A stretch of DNA of 64,000 nt. Origin: CAZOVB01 sp046541415 (GTDB taxonomy: Bacteria > Planctomycetota > Phycisphaerae > SM23-33). The translations under genes were made by a program, and so were the position numbers. The DNA lies in NCBI GenBank assembly GCA_046541415.1, contig JBKHDI010000012.1, positions 7,827-71,826 on the forward strand, read 5' to 3'. The notes under the pieces were generated by a model that worked only from the letters and a program-made list of their open reading frames with translations, made no database searches and had not been told where the DNA came from. This document shows positions 32,852 to 42,077 of this stretch, in pieces (the first letter of the stretch is position 1; each line of letters starts with the position of its first letter).

Positions 32852-34741
32852 GTGAAACTGCAACGGGCCTTGGGATTCTGGGATGTCTTCTGTATCGCCG
32901 CCGGCGCGATGATCAGTTCCGGTCTGTTCATCCTGCCCGGGCTGGCGTTCGGGTTCGCAGGCCCGGCCGTCATTCTCGCTTACGCCTTGGCCTCGCTGCT
33001 GGTGATCCCCTCGATGTTCGCCCAGGCCGAGCTGGCCACCGCCATGCCCAAGTCCGGTGGCAGCTACTTCTTCATCATCCGGTCGATGGGGGCGCTGCCG
33101 GGCCTGCTGGCCGGGCTGGCCAACTGGTTCAGCATCGCTCTGAAATCCGCCTTCGCGCTGATCGGCATCGGGGCGTTCGTCCAGCTGCTGATTCCGGGTA
33201 CCGGCGAGTGGACGATCAAGCTGGTCGCCCTGGGAGGTTGCATGTTCTTCAGCCTGCTGAACATGTTCTCGGTCAAGGCCGCCGGGCGATCGCAGGTCTA
33301 CATGGTCGCTGCCCTGCTGGCCGTGCTGGTCGCCTTCGTGCTCATCGGCTCGTACCACGCCGAGCACGCCCACTACAAGGGCTTCCTGGACAAGGGGCCG
33401 GGGAGCATACTCTACGTCGCCGGGCTGGTTTTCGTTTCCTACGGGGGTCTGACCAAGGTCGCCTCGATCGCCGAAGAGGTCCGCAACCCGGGCAGGAACG
33501 TCCCGGCGGGGATGTTCTCGGCGTTTATCGTCGTCTCCCTGCTCTACGTTGCGGCCGTCTTCGTCGTCGTCGGGCTGCTCAACCCGTTGCAACTGTACGA
33601 TGGCAGGACCGATCCGCCGACGGTGAACCTGACCCCCCTGAGCAGCGCCGCCGGTCAGTTGCCCGCACCGATCGGGCAGATCGGCCTGATCGTCCTGGCC
33701 ATCGGAGGGACACTGGCGTTCTTCACCACCGCAAACGGCGGGATTCTCTCCGCCTCGCGGATCCCCCTGGCGATGAGTCGCGACAGCCTCCTGCCCAAGC
33801 GCGTCGCTGCCGTCAGCGCCCGGTTCCACACGCCGATTCTGGGCATCCTGATAACCAGCGGGTTCATGGCGATGGTCATCGTCGGCCTGTCGGTCCGCGA
33901 GCTGGCCAAGGCCGCCTCGGCGATGATGCTCTTGCTCTTTGTACTGGTCAACTTCTCCGTGTTGATCCTCCGCAAGAGCAAGCTGCAGAACTACCGCCCG
34001 TTGTTTAGAAGCCCCCTGTTCCCCTGGTTGCAGATCGTCGCGATCCCCATCTACATCATCCTGATCGTCTCGATGGGCCCCGTGCCGCTTCTGCTGACCG
34101 CCTCGTTCGCCCTGCTGGGCGTGCTGTGGTATTTCATCTACGTCCGCCACCGCATCCAAAGCGAGTCGGCCTTGGTCTACATGGTCCGCTCGGCGCTGTC
34201 CAAGGCGATGTACCGCAGCGAGTTGGAGAACGAGTTGCGCGAGATCGCCCTGGAACGCGACGAAGTGACCCACGACCGCTTCGACAACCTCGTCAAGAAG
34301 GGCGAGGTGCTCGACATCGAAGGCTCGATCACCTCGGATGAACTCTTCCGGCGCATCTCGGCCGGTCTGGCCCAACGGCTGGAGCTCTCGGCCGAAGAGC
34401 TCTACCAGAAGTTCATCGAGCGCGAGAAGCAGTCATCGACGGTCATTCAGCCGGGCCTGGCAATCCCGCATATCGTCCTGGAAAGCGAGAACCACTTTGA
34501 GATCGTTCTGGTCCGCTGTCGTGGCGGGGTGATCTTCCCCGACAAGGACGTGCCGGTCTACACCATCTTCGCCCTGATCGGCACGCCGGACGAACGCAAC
34601 TACCACCTGCAGGCGCTGATGGCCATCGCACACATCGTCCAGGAGCACGGGTTCGTCAAACGCTGGCGTGAGGCCCGCAGCGTCGATGACCTCCGCGACG
34701 TGTTGCTGCTTTCCAAGCGAGAAAGACGACACCACGGCTAA
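32852..34741 (+). CDS. APC-type amino acid permease fused to a PTS EIIA (fructose/nitrogen-type) domain
   Basis: 629 residues from GTG 32852, with GGGAGAA upstream. Residues 1-430 are a permease with about twelve membrane segments; DVFCIAAGAMISSGLFILPGLAF at residues 11-33 is the APC substrate-site signature. After a helical linker (residues about 430-490) comes an EIIA-like domain with the phosphorylatable His in GLAIPHI at H540, followed by VVRCRGGVIF-like and IGTPDERNYHLQALMAIAHI motifs. A transporter with its own EIIA domain may be controlled by phosphorylation rather than transport sugars. The stop overlaps the convergent gene by four bases. Confidence 0.83.
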   Translation: MKLQRALGFWDVFCIAAGAMISSGLFILPGLAFGFAGPAVILAYALASLLVIPSMFAQAELATAMPKSGGSYFFIIRSMGALPGLLAGLANWFSIALKSAFALIGIGAFVQLLIPGTGEWTIKLVALGGCMFFSLLNMFSVKAAGRSQVYMVAALLAVLVAFVLIGSYHAEHAHYKGFLDKGPGSILYVAGLVFVSYGGLTKVASIAEEVRNPGRNVPAGMFSAFIVVSLLYVAAVFVVVGLLNPLQLYDGRTDPPTVNLTPLSSAAGQLPAPIGQIGLIVLAIGGTLAFFTTANGGILSASRIPLAMSRDSLLPKRVAAVSARFHTPILGILITSGFMAMVIVGLSVRELAKAASAMMLLLFVLVNFSVLILRKSKLQNYRPLFRSPLFPWLQIVAIPIYIILIVSMGPVPLLLTASFALLGVLWYFIYVRHRIQSESALVYMVRSALSKAMYRSELENELREIALERDEVTHDRFDNLVKKGEVLDIEGSITSDELFRRISAGLAQRLELSAEELYQKFIEREKQSSTVIQPGLAIPHIVLESENHFEIVLVRCRGGVIFPDKDVPVYTIFALIGTPDERNYHLQALMAIAHIVQEHGFVKRWREARSVDDLRDVLLLSKRERRHHG

Positions 34742-35982
34742 TCGTCTGATTCCACGGCGAACCATAGGGGCATGTCCAGGGCGTCTTCGTTGTCCGGCTC
34801 GGCCCGGCGATGGTGGGCCAGGTCCGGATGGGCGTCGAAGTCTTCGATCTGCAGTGTGACCACCTGCCCGGTCCGTCGGCCTGTCAGCGAGACGATCTCC
34901 TTGCGGTCGCGAACCGCCCAGTGGGCGACCAGCACTTGCTCAGCCTTCAGAGGCCCGGAGAGGACCTTCTCGACCTTGTACCGGTAGACGACCAGGGCCT
35001 GGGGATAGTTGACCGGGTTGGGCGTCGGAGTCTTGGCCAGCAGCTTGGCGCGGATGCGGCTTGTCTTCGGATGGACCTTCTCGGCCTGCTCGCCCCCGGA
35101 GGCCTGCTGATTTACAACCGTTCCGGGCCAGGGGCTGGTCTTGCCCGAGCCGACCGTAAAATCCGCGTATTCGCCGTTCTTGCCGCCGAGGACCACTGCC
35201 TGGCCGTCCCGGATGCGCACCACGGCGATCCGCCCCGAGCCTTCGTCGCAGACCGACACATACCGCGGGTCGTTGCTGCTCCAGCGGTGGTTGTCGAACC
35301 CCTTGTTGCGCCGCGCCCCGGTGTAGGACCACCGCAGTGCGCCCTCGTAGCCGCCCTTCTCGATGGCCGTCAGCGACGCCTTCTTGTGGCCCGGGTGCAG
35401 GCTGGTTATGCTCCGCCCGTCGGGGGAAAGGCTCACCGAGCAGGTACCGGGGACCCGCCCCTTCCGGCCGGTCGAAGTCTTCCAGTTTCTCCCCGAAACC
35501 ATCGCCCACGAGCCGTCGGCCCGGAGCTTGACATCGCATTCCCGCTCGACGCGGCCGAGCTTGGTCAACTGCTCGACGTGCTCGGTCCGGCCGTCCAGCT
35601 TGACACGGTACCACTTGTTGTCCTTTTTCAGTACGACCACCTCGTCGTTGCTGATCCAGTGCACGCCGCCGATGGGGTTGATCTTGTCGGCGATGACGTG
35701 AACGGTCGGGTCGCCCTTGCGCAGGCGTCCGACGGCCTGGTCGTCGCGGATCCAGGCCAACTTGCCAGAATCGGGCGAGAACTCCGGCTGCCATCCCTTG
35801 CCGAGCTTTTCGTGCTTTCCCGTCGACAGCTCGGTCAGGTAGACGTTCTTGTCCCGGCTCTGCCAGCCAAGGGCTCCGTCGTCGCACGCTTTGCGCAACC
35901 AGCCGAGATCTTCGGGGACGGGTTTGGCCGCGGCAGTGGCGGCCAGGCATGTCAGTACAAGCAGTGTGGAAACGCGATGCAT
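34738..35982 (-). CDS. Secreted WD40/PD40-like beta-propeller protein
   Basis: 414 residues from the ATG at 35982, which is eight bases from AGGAG; two further in-frame ATGs (35988 and 36027) are less well placed. A signal peptide (about residues 1-19, ending TAAAK) precedes repeats with the DPD-like FSPDSGKLAW, LSPDGRSITSLHPG and SSNDPRYVSVCD patterns of TolB-type propellers. The last 130 residues are not propeller-like and include RYKVEKVLSGPLKAEQVLVAHW, a heme- or metal-free beta region. Function unknown; probably a periplasmic or surface scaffold. Confidence 0.7.
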   Translation of the reverse strand: MHRVSTLLVLTCLAATAAAKPVPEDLGWLRKACDDGALGWQSRDKNVYLTELSTGKHEKLGKGWQPEFSPDSGKLAWIRDDQAVGRLRKGDPTVHVIADKINPIGGVHWISNDEVVVLKKDNKWYRVKLDGRTEHVEQLTKLGRVERECDVKLRADGSWAMVSGRNWKTSTGRKGRVPGTCSVSLSPDGRSITSLHPGHKKASLTAIEKGGYEGALRWSYTGARRNKGFDNHRWSSNDPRYVSVCDEGSGRIAVVRIRDGQAVVLGGKNGEYADFTVGSGKTSPWPGTVVNQQASGGEQAEKVHPKTSRIRAKLLAKTPTPNPVNYPQALVVYRYKVEKVLSGPLKAEQVLVAHWAVRDRKEIVSLTGRRTGQVVTLQIEDFDAHPDLAHHRRAEPDNEDALDMPLWFAVESDD

Positions 35983-36041
35983 GTGCATGACTCCTCTCTG
36001 GGCCTTGAATGCAGAACCCGTGCGCAAGTTTCCCCGTCTGT

Positions 36042-36440
36042 CTATATCTCAGCCGGGTCGACGATGGTGAATCGCTTCTCGGCGATCTGCTCGCCGTCCA
36101 GCCAGGTCGTAAGCGTCCAGTCGCCCTGTTTGTCCTCGGCCGGTGCCCAGACCGCGTCGCCAAGGAAGAAGTCGTAATCGTTGGCGTCGACGAACATCTC
36201 GCCGTCAAACGGCGGGGTGAGGTCTCCCTGTTCGTTCAGGAAAGGCGGGTGGTCGATCCGGAAGGTCAACATCATCCCGCGGGCCTTGCGGATCTTGAGA
36301 ATGTAGCCGAACTCCGTCCCGATCTGCCCGGGAATCCTGGTGGTGAATTCCAGGATCCTGGGCATCTCTTTGCTGCCCTTCTGGAAGGGGGTGTATCGGC
36401 CGAAGCTGACCATGCGGATGTCGGGGTTCTTTTTTGCCAT
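36042..36440 (-). CDS. DUF3859 domain protein
   Basis: 132 residues from the ATG at 36440. MVSFGRYTP-type start, RILEFTTRIPGQIGTEFGYIL and the FFLGDAVWAPAEDKQGDWTLTTWLDG segment match DUF3859. Function unknown. No ribosome-binding site is visible; TATAAT lies at 36453-36448, about eight bases before the ATG, which would fit a leaderless transcript. A second ATG at 36449 is the alternative start. It follows the second PQQ-type propeller by 62 bases. Confidence 0.7.
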   Translation of the reverse strand: MAKKNPDIRMVSFGRYTPFQKGSKEMPRILEFTTRIPGQIGTEFGYILKIRKARGMMLTFRIDHPPFLNEQGDLTPPFDGEMFVDANDYDFFLGDAVWAPAEDKQGDWTLTTWLDGEQIAEKRFTIVDPAEI

Positions 36441-36502
36441 TGGAGGCATTATACAGCCCAGGCGTCGCGCGGCCAGCTTCGCCGGCACCCCTGCCGGGCA
36501 GA

Positions 36503-37678
36503 TCACTCGGCCGACTTGGCGCCGAAGGCGTAGACGTTGCCGTCATCTGCGCCGATGATCACAACCCCCGAAGCCACCGCGGGGCTGGAGATGATCGACG
36601 AGGCCGTCTCGTACTGCCACAGCTTCTTGCCCGTCTTGAGCTCCAGCAGATAGACCCGCCCGTCCTGGGAGCCGAAGATCACCTTGTCGCCGACGATGAC
36701 CGGCGAGGAGTCGACCTGGTCGCGGGTGCGGAAGGTCCACTTCTTGTTGCCTGTTTTGACGTCGAGGCAATAGAGATCGCCGTCGCGGCCGCCGAAGACG
36801 ATGGCGTCGGCCGTAACAGCCGGGGCCGAGAAGAACGGGTCCTCGTTGTCGCCGCTGTAGACCCAGCGGGTCTTGCCGACCCTGGTGTCGCCGCAGAGCA
36901 GTTCTCCCTCGTAGTTGCCCACGTAGACCAGGGGCCCGACGGCAGCGGCGGCGTTGGAGATGTACGCCCCGGCGTCGATCTGCTGGCGGGCGCGACCCTT
37001 GACGATGTCGACCACGTGAATCAGCGCATCGCAGCCGCCGAACATTGCCTTGCCGTCCGAGACGGCCGGTGTGGCGTTGATGTAATTATCGGTCTTGTAG
37101 GTCCAGAGCTTCTTGCCCGACTTGGCATCGAAGCAGTAGAGGCTGAAATCGTAGCTGCCGACCAGAATGCGATCGGCCTGGCCGGGGCCCGAGGCGGGCA
37201 GGAGGTTCGCCCCGCCCATGATTTTGTCTTCGGTTTTGGCCGACCAGACCTTCTTTCCCGTCTTGGCGTCGACGGCGTGGAACACGCCGTCCAGCGAGCC
37301 AATGTAGACCTTGCCGTCATGGACCATCGCCGGGGCGTCGAAGGCGTCGTCGGCCTGGTAGGCCCAGCGCTTTTTGCCCGTAGCCAGGTTCAGGGCGTAG
37401 AGATTCTTGTCCTGCGAGCCGATGTAGACCACGCCGTCGGCGATCGCGGCCGTGCCGGTGACGGCCTGGTCGGTCTTGAACCGCCAGAGCACCTCGAGCT
37501 TCTCGACCGCAGGCAGGGCCGAGCCCGACACGCCGGTCAACCCCGCCGTGCCGCGGAAGACAGGCCATGCGTCGGCGGGCGCCTTGTCCGGCGCCGCAGG
37601 CTGGGCGTTTGGCTGGGCTGCACCGACTGCTGCCAGGCAACCAAACAAGGCGACGGCTGTCAACGTGCGGAGTTTCAT
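36503..37678 (-). CDS. Exported PQQ-type beta-propeller protein (distal end of isoprenoid array)
   Basis: 391 residues. Signal peptide at residues about 1-20 (ending GAAQ), then a PQQ-like repeat series of the pattern GxVYIGSxDxxxYALxxxTGKKxWxY, with at least six blades. Such proteins act as scaffolds, as BamB-like assembly factors or as quinoprotein-like domains; no catalytic residue of alcohol dehydrogenases is visible. AAGGAG lies six bases before the ATG. It lies 45 bases after the squalene-cyclase-like gene, same strand, so it is likely the last gene of that operon. Its partner at 44.8-46.0 kb starts the array. Confidence 0.82.
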   Translation of the reverse strand: MKLRTLTAVALFGCLAAVGAAQPNAQPAAPDKAPADAWPVFRGTAGLTGVSGSALPAVEKLEVLWRFKTDQAVTGTAAIADGVVYIGSQDKNLYALNLATGKKRWAYQADDAFDAPAMVHDGKVYIGSLDGVFHAVDAKTGKKVWSAKTEDKIMGGANLLPASGPGQADRILVGSYDFSLYCFDAKSGKKLWTYKTDNYINATPAVSDGKAMFGGCDALIHVVDIVKGRARQQIDAGAYISNAAAAVGPLVYVGNYEGELLCGDTRVGKTRWVYSGDNEDPFFSAPAVTADAIVFGGRDGDLYCLDVKTGNKKWTFRTRDQVDSSPVIVGDKVIFGSQDGRVYLLELKTGKKLWQYETASSIISSPAVASGVVIIGADDGNVYAFGAKSAE

Positions 37679-37723
37679 GACGGCTCCTTGGCAAAGGCAA
37701 ACGCGTACATCTTCGGTTGTAGA

Positions 37724-39553
37724 TTAAACGTCGAAGCGCCGCAACAGGTTCCGCGCCCGTCCCCAGGCGGCCAGAGAAAAGACCAACGGATAGGCCGCCT
37801 CGGAATACCACAGACGCGCGAAGTACAGGCCGATCGGACTGGCAGGGAACCGTTTGCCCCCTTCGGTCGCCTCGACCAGCCAATCCGCCCCGGCCCGAAC
37901 GGCAGGGAGGATCCGCTCGCGCAGCTGCTGATTCTCGACCACCTCTGCCGCTGCGGCCAAGGCCTCGACCGCCACGGCTGTCTCCTCGATGCTCGCAGCC
38001 AGACCGACCTCCCCGCCCCACCCGCCGGATTCCTGGCAGGCCGCCAGCAGAAACGCGCAGCCGCCTTCGAGCATCTCCTGGAACCGGTAGCCCCCCTGGG
38101 CCAGTTCGGCCAGGGCCAGCACGACCCGCCCCGTGCCGAACACGCCGTTGGTCTGCCCCTCAGACTGCTGGTTGCCGAACCAGAGGGGTACCCACGCGCC
38201 GTCTTCCCGCCGGCTGCGGACCAGGAACCCCGCGGCCAGGTTGATCTGGAAGTCCACCGCGTCGGCCAGGCCAGAACTCAGTTGGCCCCGCCAGGCAGCC
38301 CAGGCCCGCATCGTGTGGGCGGTCAGGTCGCTGCTGGAGCGGTCGAAGTCCAGCCGTCCCCAGCCGCGACAGAACGTAGGGATTCCGAAATCACTGTTTC
38401 GGATCGACAGCAGCCAGACCGTCGCGTCCCGGGCTGCCTTGCAGACGGCCTCGTCGCCCGGGCCCAGCTTCCGCAACGCCAGCATGGTCGATGGCGTGTC
38501 GTCGGCGTCGGGGACCCCGCCGGACAGGTCGGTCCACGCCCAGCCGCCCGGATCGGCCTGGGTGTAGGGGTGCCTCCTCGTGTGCTGCTGGTCCAGCAGC
38601 CAGCGGCGAATGGTTTCCCGCTCGGCCTGCGGGAGCTTCTGCTCCAGCAGGTCCGCAGCCGCCAGGGCCCCCACCGCGTGCGTAGTCACCCAAGTGGCCA
38701 GGTCGGTATCGATCGGCCACGATCCGTCCGCCCGCACGGTGGACAGCAGAAACTCCATGCCTCCCCGGGCTGCCGGGTGCTCGCCGCAGCCCATTGCCGC
38801 CAGGGACATCGTGACGAAAGCCGTCAGCGGGGCTGCTTCCAGGAACCCTCCCGAGGCCGGCTGAATGCGGATGAGCTTCTTGCGCGTCGATTTACGGGCC
38901 AGGTTCCGCACGATCCGCGCAGCCGGATTGGCCGGCGGGAGGTGATGGTGACGCACCTGCCCGATGGCAATCAGGGCGGGCAAAGCATAGCTGACCACTG
39001 GCAGGCGCAGCCACTTGAGGATACGGTGCGGCAGCAAGGCCGCCTCGAACGGCAGGGCAGGGACCAGCGACCAGCCCTCGTCGCCCAGCCGCCCTGCCAG
39101 GGCGCACATCGTCAGGATCGGTGCGGCGAAGGTCGCGTCGTCGCCGTAGCGGCGGGCGACCGCATCGGCCAGATCGGCCGGGCCCAGCGAGCCGGCTGCC
39201 TGCCTCAGCCATGCCCCAGCTGCGGCCATGGTTTCGGGATACTTCTCTTCCGCGCCGGCCAGGGCAAAGGCCGACCAGGTCACCAGTGTCGTGGCGATGT
39301 TCGAAGGGCTCTGCGGACAGTCGCCCCACCCCCCGTCGTCGTTGGCGTGGTTGGCGATCCAGTCCAGCGCCCGGGCGATGGGCTCGCCATGGGCATCGGC
39401 GTCGACCATTGCCATCGCCCCGGCCGCAGTGGCCGTGGAAAGCGCACTGCTGGACAACTGCCCGCGCCAATGGCCCCGCTCGTTCCGCAGGGCCATCAAA
39501 TGCGCGGCTGCGTTGTCGATGGCCCTGTCCAGTCGCTCCCGGCCCGGCTGCAT
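37724..39553 (-). CDS. Squalene-hopene-cyclase-like class II terpene cyclase
   Basis: 609 residues (SHC is about 630). Repeated QW-type motifs (GHWRGQL, GGWGDC, GSWPIDTDLATW, GGWAWTD, GAWVPLWFG, GGWGGEVG) build an alpha/alpha barrel pair. The catalytic DxDDT is present as DADDT near residue 350 (GVPDADDTPSTM). The C-terminus FPASPIGLYFARLWYSEAAYPL matches the FP...YRxYFP end of SHCs. The enzyme should protonate and cyclise a polyprenyl chain, squalene or another substrate made locally. It directly follows the toroid protein stop (39554) with AAGGA in the overlap. No squalene synthase is visible nearby. Confidence 0.82.
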   Translation of the reverse strand: MQPGRERLDRAIDNAAAHLMALRNERGHWRGQLSSSALSTATAAGAMAMVDADAHGEPIARALDWIANHANDDGGWGDCPQSPSNIATTLVTWSAFALAGAEEKYPETMAAAGAWLRQAAGSLGPADLADAVARRYGDDATFAAPILTMCALAGRLGDEGWSLVPALPFEAALLPHRILKWLRLPVVSYALPALIAIGQVRHHHLPPANPAARIVRNLARKSTRKKLIRIQPASGGFLEAAPLTAFVTMSLAAMGCGEHPAARGGMEFLLSTVRADGSWPIDTDLATWVTTHAVGALAAADLLEQKLPQAERETIRRWLLDQQHTRRHPYTQADPGGWAWTDLSGGVPDADDTPSTMLALRKLGPGDEAVCKAARDATVWLLSIRNSDFGIPTFCRGWGRLDFDRSSSDLTAHTMRAWAAWRGQLSSGLADAVDFQINLAAGFLVRSRREDGAWVPLWFGNQQSEGQTNGVFGTGRVVLALAELAQGGYRFQEMLEGGCAFLLAACQESGGWGGEVGLAASIEETAVAVEALAAAAEVVENQQLRERILPAVRAGADWLVEATEGGKRFPASPIGLYFARLWYSEAAYPLVFSLAAWGRARNLLRRFDV

Positions 39554-40426
39554 TCAGATCCTTTCCAGTTCGCCACGTGCGATCAACCCGTAGAAGGTAT
39601 ACTCGCAATCGGGTTGGTTGTCGAAGATCGTCCCGCGGAAGCCTCCCCCCTCTGCCCGCATCGAGTTGACGAACGCCCGGCAGGGCCCGGCCAGTTCGCT
39701 GCAGTCGACGCCCAGCAGCTGCAGCGCGTGCAGCGAGACGCCGGTGGAAAGCAGGTCGCCGACCGGGGCGCCCTCGACGGCCCGGAAGGCCCCGTCGAAC
39801 TGCTGGCCCAGCAGCCAGGCAGCGGCGGCATCGTCCAGTCGCTCGCCCAGCGAGTGCAGCATGCAGGCCGCGGCTGCGGTGGACGGCACGGACGGGACGA
39901 GCCACTCGGCGTCGGCAGCATAGCCGCCCGATTCGCACCGCATCGCGCCGATGCAGTCGACGATTTCGTCGTCCGGCAGGGGCGCTTCGAGATCCTCCAA
40001 CAGGCCCATCGCGATGAACGTGCCGAACAGGTTCGACCGCGCCGCGCCGGGGATCTGGGCGTAGCCGCCGGTGGCGCACCGGAAGGCCTCCAGCCGCCCC
40101 AGCACGTCGTCGCGCACGGCGGGCGACACGTCGCCGAGGCTCACCCAGCAGCGGGCGTAGCTGGACAGTTCGACCAGGTCGGTCGCGTCGGTCAGCCTGG
40201 CAGATTCCAGGAAGCTTCGGGCCTTGCTGCGGACCGCCGCGTCGGCTGCGCCGAGCACGCCCAGAGACTCCAGCCCGAAGACGGTGTAGTAGAGATCGCT
40301 GTCGCTGGCGCGGTCGGCAAAGCCCCCGTCGGCGCACTGGCAGCGGCGGAGGTAGTCGACGTGGTCGGGCGGTTCAACCGCCGCCGCGCCGCCGGCCGCG
40401 ACGAGCATCTGCCTGCGCATGGTCAT
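39554..40426 (-). CDS. Prenyltransferase/geranylgeranyltransferase-beta-like alpha/alpha toroid protein
   Basis: 290 residues. The sequence is a set of helical repeats with the GGFADRASD, TGGYAQIPGA, SGGYAADAEW, GGGFRGT pattern of protein prenyltransferase beta subunits and squalene-cyclase-like barrels. It lacks the DxDD motif, so it is not a cyclase by itself. It could bind a prenyl chain as a partner of the adjacent cyclase or act as a transferase. It overlaps the previous gene by 53 bases and ends where the next starts, so translation of all three is linked. Confidence 0.7.
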   Translation of the reverse strand: MTMRRQMLVAAGGAAAVEPPDHVDYLRRCQCADGGFADRASDSDLYYTVFGLESLGVLGAADAAVRSKARSFLESARLTDATDLVELSSYARCWVSLGDVSPAVRDDVLGRLEAFRCATGGYAQIPGAARSNLFGTFIAMGLLEDLEAPLPDDEIVDCIGAMRCESGGYAADAEWLVPSVPSTAAAACMLHSLGERLDDAAAAWLLGQQFDGAFRAVEGAPVGDLLSTGVSLHALQLLGVDCSELAGPCRAFVNSMRAEGGGFRGTIFDNQPDCEYTFYGLIARGELERI

Positions 40427-42077
40427 CGCAGCATTCCATGTATTCGATGTCGTAGAAGATCTTGCTGACCACGCGGCGCAGCAGGGCTTTGAGGGCGGGG
40501 TTGTTTAGTCCGGCCAGGGCGGCCACGGCCTGGTCCTTCTGCAGCTCCATCAGGCGCATCGCTCCCAGCGGCGCGCCGCTCTGGCGGATGATCTCCCGGC
40601 GGTCGGCGCGGGTGGATTCCTCTGCCCCGGTCCATCGGGCGAAGATCTGCTCGGCCTGGTCGCCGCGGGCCTCGGCCGCCAGGGCGGGCAGGATGCTCAG
40701 CCGCCCGGCAGAGACGTCGTCGGAATCCTCCGCGGCGCAGAAATCGTTCAGGTCGTCGCGGATCTGGTAGGCTGCTCCCAGCGCCCGACAGTAGGCATGA
40801 AGGGCCCCGTCGAGCCGGTCGTCGCCCAGGGCCAGTACGGCCCCGAGGCGCAGGGCGACCTCGAAGGCCGGTGCCGTTTTCGCCCGGAATATCTCCAGCA
40901 CCTGCTCCACGCCCAGCCGCTGGGGCTTTCTCGTCCAGGCCAGTTCCGCCCCCTGCCCCGCTGCCAGGGTCCGGTGTCCCTCGGCGGCGATGCGGAACAT
41001 CCGGGCCGTGATCGCGGGCTGGTCGGTCACCTGGCCGATCAGGCGATACCCTTCGCCCAGCAGGAAGTCGCCGGCGTTGATGGCAAAGGCCTCGCCGTAC
41101 TCGGCGTGCAGGGTCTTCCGTCCGTAGCGGGTCGGGTCGTCGTCCTCGATGTCATCGTGGATCAGCGAGGCCTTGTGGAAGCATTCGACTGCCACGGCCA
41201 GTCTCGGCAGGAACGGCGGGATCTGCCCGTCGTCCGGCGGGTCCAGCGCCATCGCCGCGGCGCAGGCCAGGAAGGGCCTCCACCGCTTGCCCCCGCGTGC
41301 CAGGAAGTCCAGCACGGCCTGCTGGGTCAGGCTCTCGGGTTCACCCAGCATCTCGGACAAAAAGGCCGGGGTGAACCAGTCCTCGATCGCGCAACGGATG
41401 CGGTCGACTGGCAGGGCGCTGCGCTGTTCGGCAGCGCTGAGGTACAGCGCCTCGCGGAGGTGGTCGACGTCCAGGCCGGTCTCGCTGCAGCCGTCGTAGA
41501 GCAGCGGAATCGCCAGGCCCGGCACGGCCGCTGCTTCCATGTAGGGGAAGACCCGCTGGAGCGAATCCAGACAGCTGACGCCGACAATCGCTTCGATCTG
41601 CCCCGACTCGATCAGGCTCATCACCACGGCTGAGCCCTCGGCGATCATCACCACGTATCCCAGCTGTTCTGCCTCGGCCTGAAGCGTGTGCAGCACGCAT
41701 CGGCCGCAGGCTTTGCACAAAAGGCCGTACTCGTCGACGCTCCCGGCACAGCGCGTCGGGTGGCGGAGGCATTGGGGCATCAGCAGCAGGCGCCGGTTGA
41801 AGGGCACGGCGGCCAGTTGATCGCGCCAGAGTTCGTTGTTCAGGCAGACCAGGGCGAAGGGCTTCCAGGCGGGATGGGCATGGGCGCGGCTGAGCAGTTC
41901 AGCCGCCAGGCGGTCCAACTGGTGCAGGGGCAGAGGCGGGCTGAGACGCTGCTGGTCGACGATCTGGCACGCCAGTCGGCTGATCCGGTCGCGCAGCTCC
42001 CGCGTCGGGGGAATTCCCTCCTGCACCGGCCGGGCGGGCAATGGCGTCTTTCGGTCTGTCGATGGGCGGTCAGTCAC
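40374..42077 (-). CDS. DUF116 domain fused to a polyprenyl diphosphate synthase
   Basis: 567 residues. Residues about 85-215 form a DUF116 domain with a cysteine-rich core (MPQCLRHPTRCAG, LCKACGRCVLH, VGVSCLDSL). From about residue 235 follows a full prenyl synthase: GGKRWRP near 262, the first aspartate-rich motif HDDIEDDD near 320 and the second QIRDDLND near 455. DUF116 proteins are putative iron-sulfur or redox partners of radical SAM enzymes. The fusion physically ties a redox partner to chain elongation. The ATG overlaps the radical SAM stop (ATGA). Confidence 0.85.
   Translation of the reverse strand: MTDRPSTDRKTPLPARPVQEGIPPTRELRDRISRLACQIVDQQRLSPPLPLHQLDRLAAELLSRAHAHPAWKPFALVCLNNELWRDQLAAVPFNRRLLLMPQCLRHPTRCAGSVDEYGLLCKACGRCVLHTLQAEAEQLGYVVMIAEGSAVVMSLIESGQIEAIVGVSCLDSLQRVFPYMEAAAVPGLAIPLLYDGCSETGLDVDHLREALYLSAAEQRSALPVDRIRCAIEDWFTPAFLSEMLGEPESLTQQAVLDFLARGGKRWRPFLACAAAMALDPPDDGQIPPFLPRLAVAVECFHKASLIHDDIEDDDPTRYGRKTLHAEYGEAFAINAGDFLLGEGYRLIGQVTDQPAITARMFRIAAEGHRTLAAGQGAELAWTRKPQRLGVEQVLEIFRAKTAPAFEVALRLGAVLALGDDRLDGALHAYCRALGAAYQIRDDLNDFCAAEDSDDVSAGRLSILPALAAEARGDQAEQIFARWTGAEESTRADRREIIRQSGAPLGAMRLMELQKDQAVAALAGLNNPALKALLRRVVSKIFYDIEYMECCDDHAQADARRGRRRGGG

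Noticed and set aside
36434..40468. A plus-strand open frame of 1344 codons
   Set aside because: It is antisense to several genes with clear family motifs; long antisense frames are expected at this GC content.
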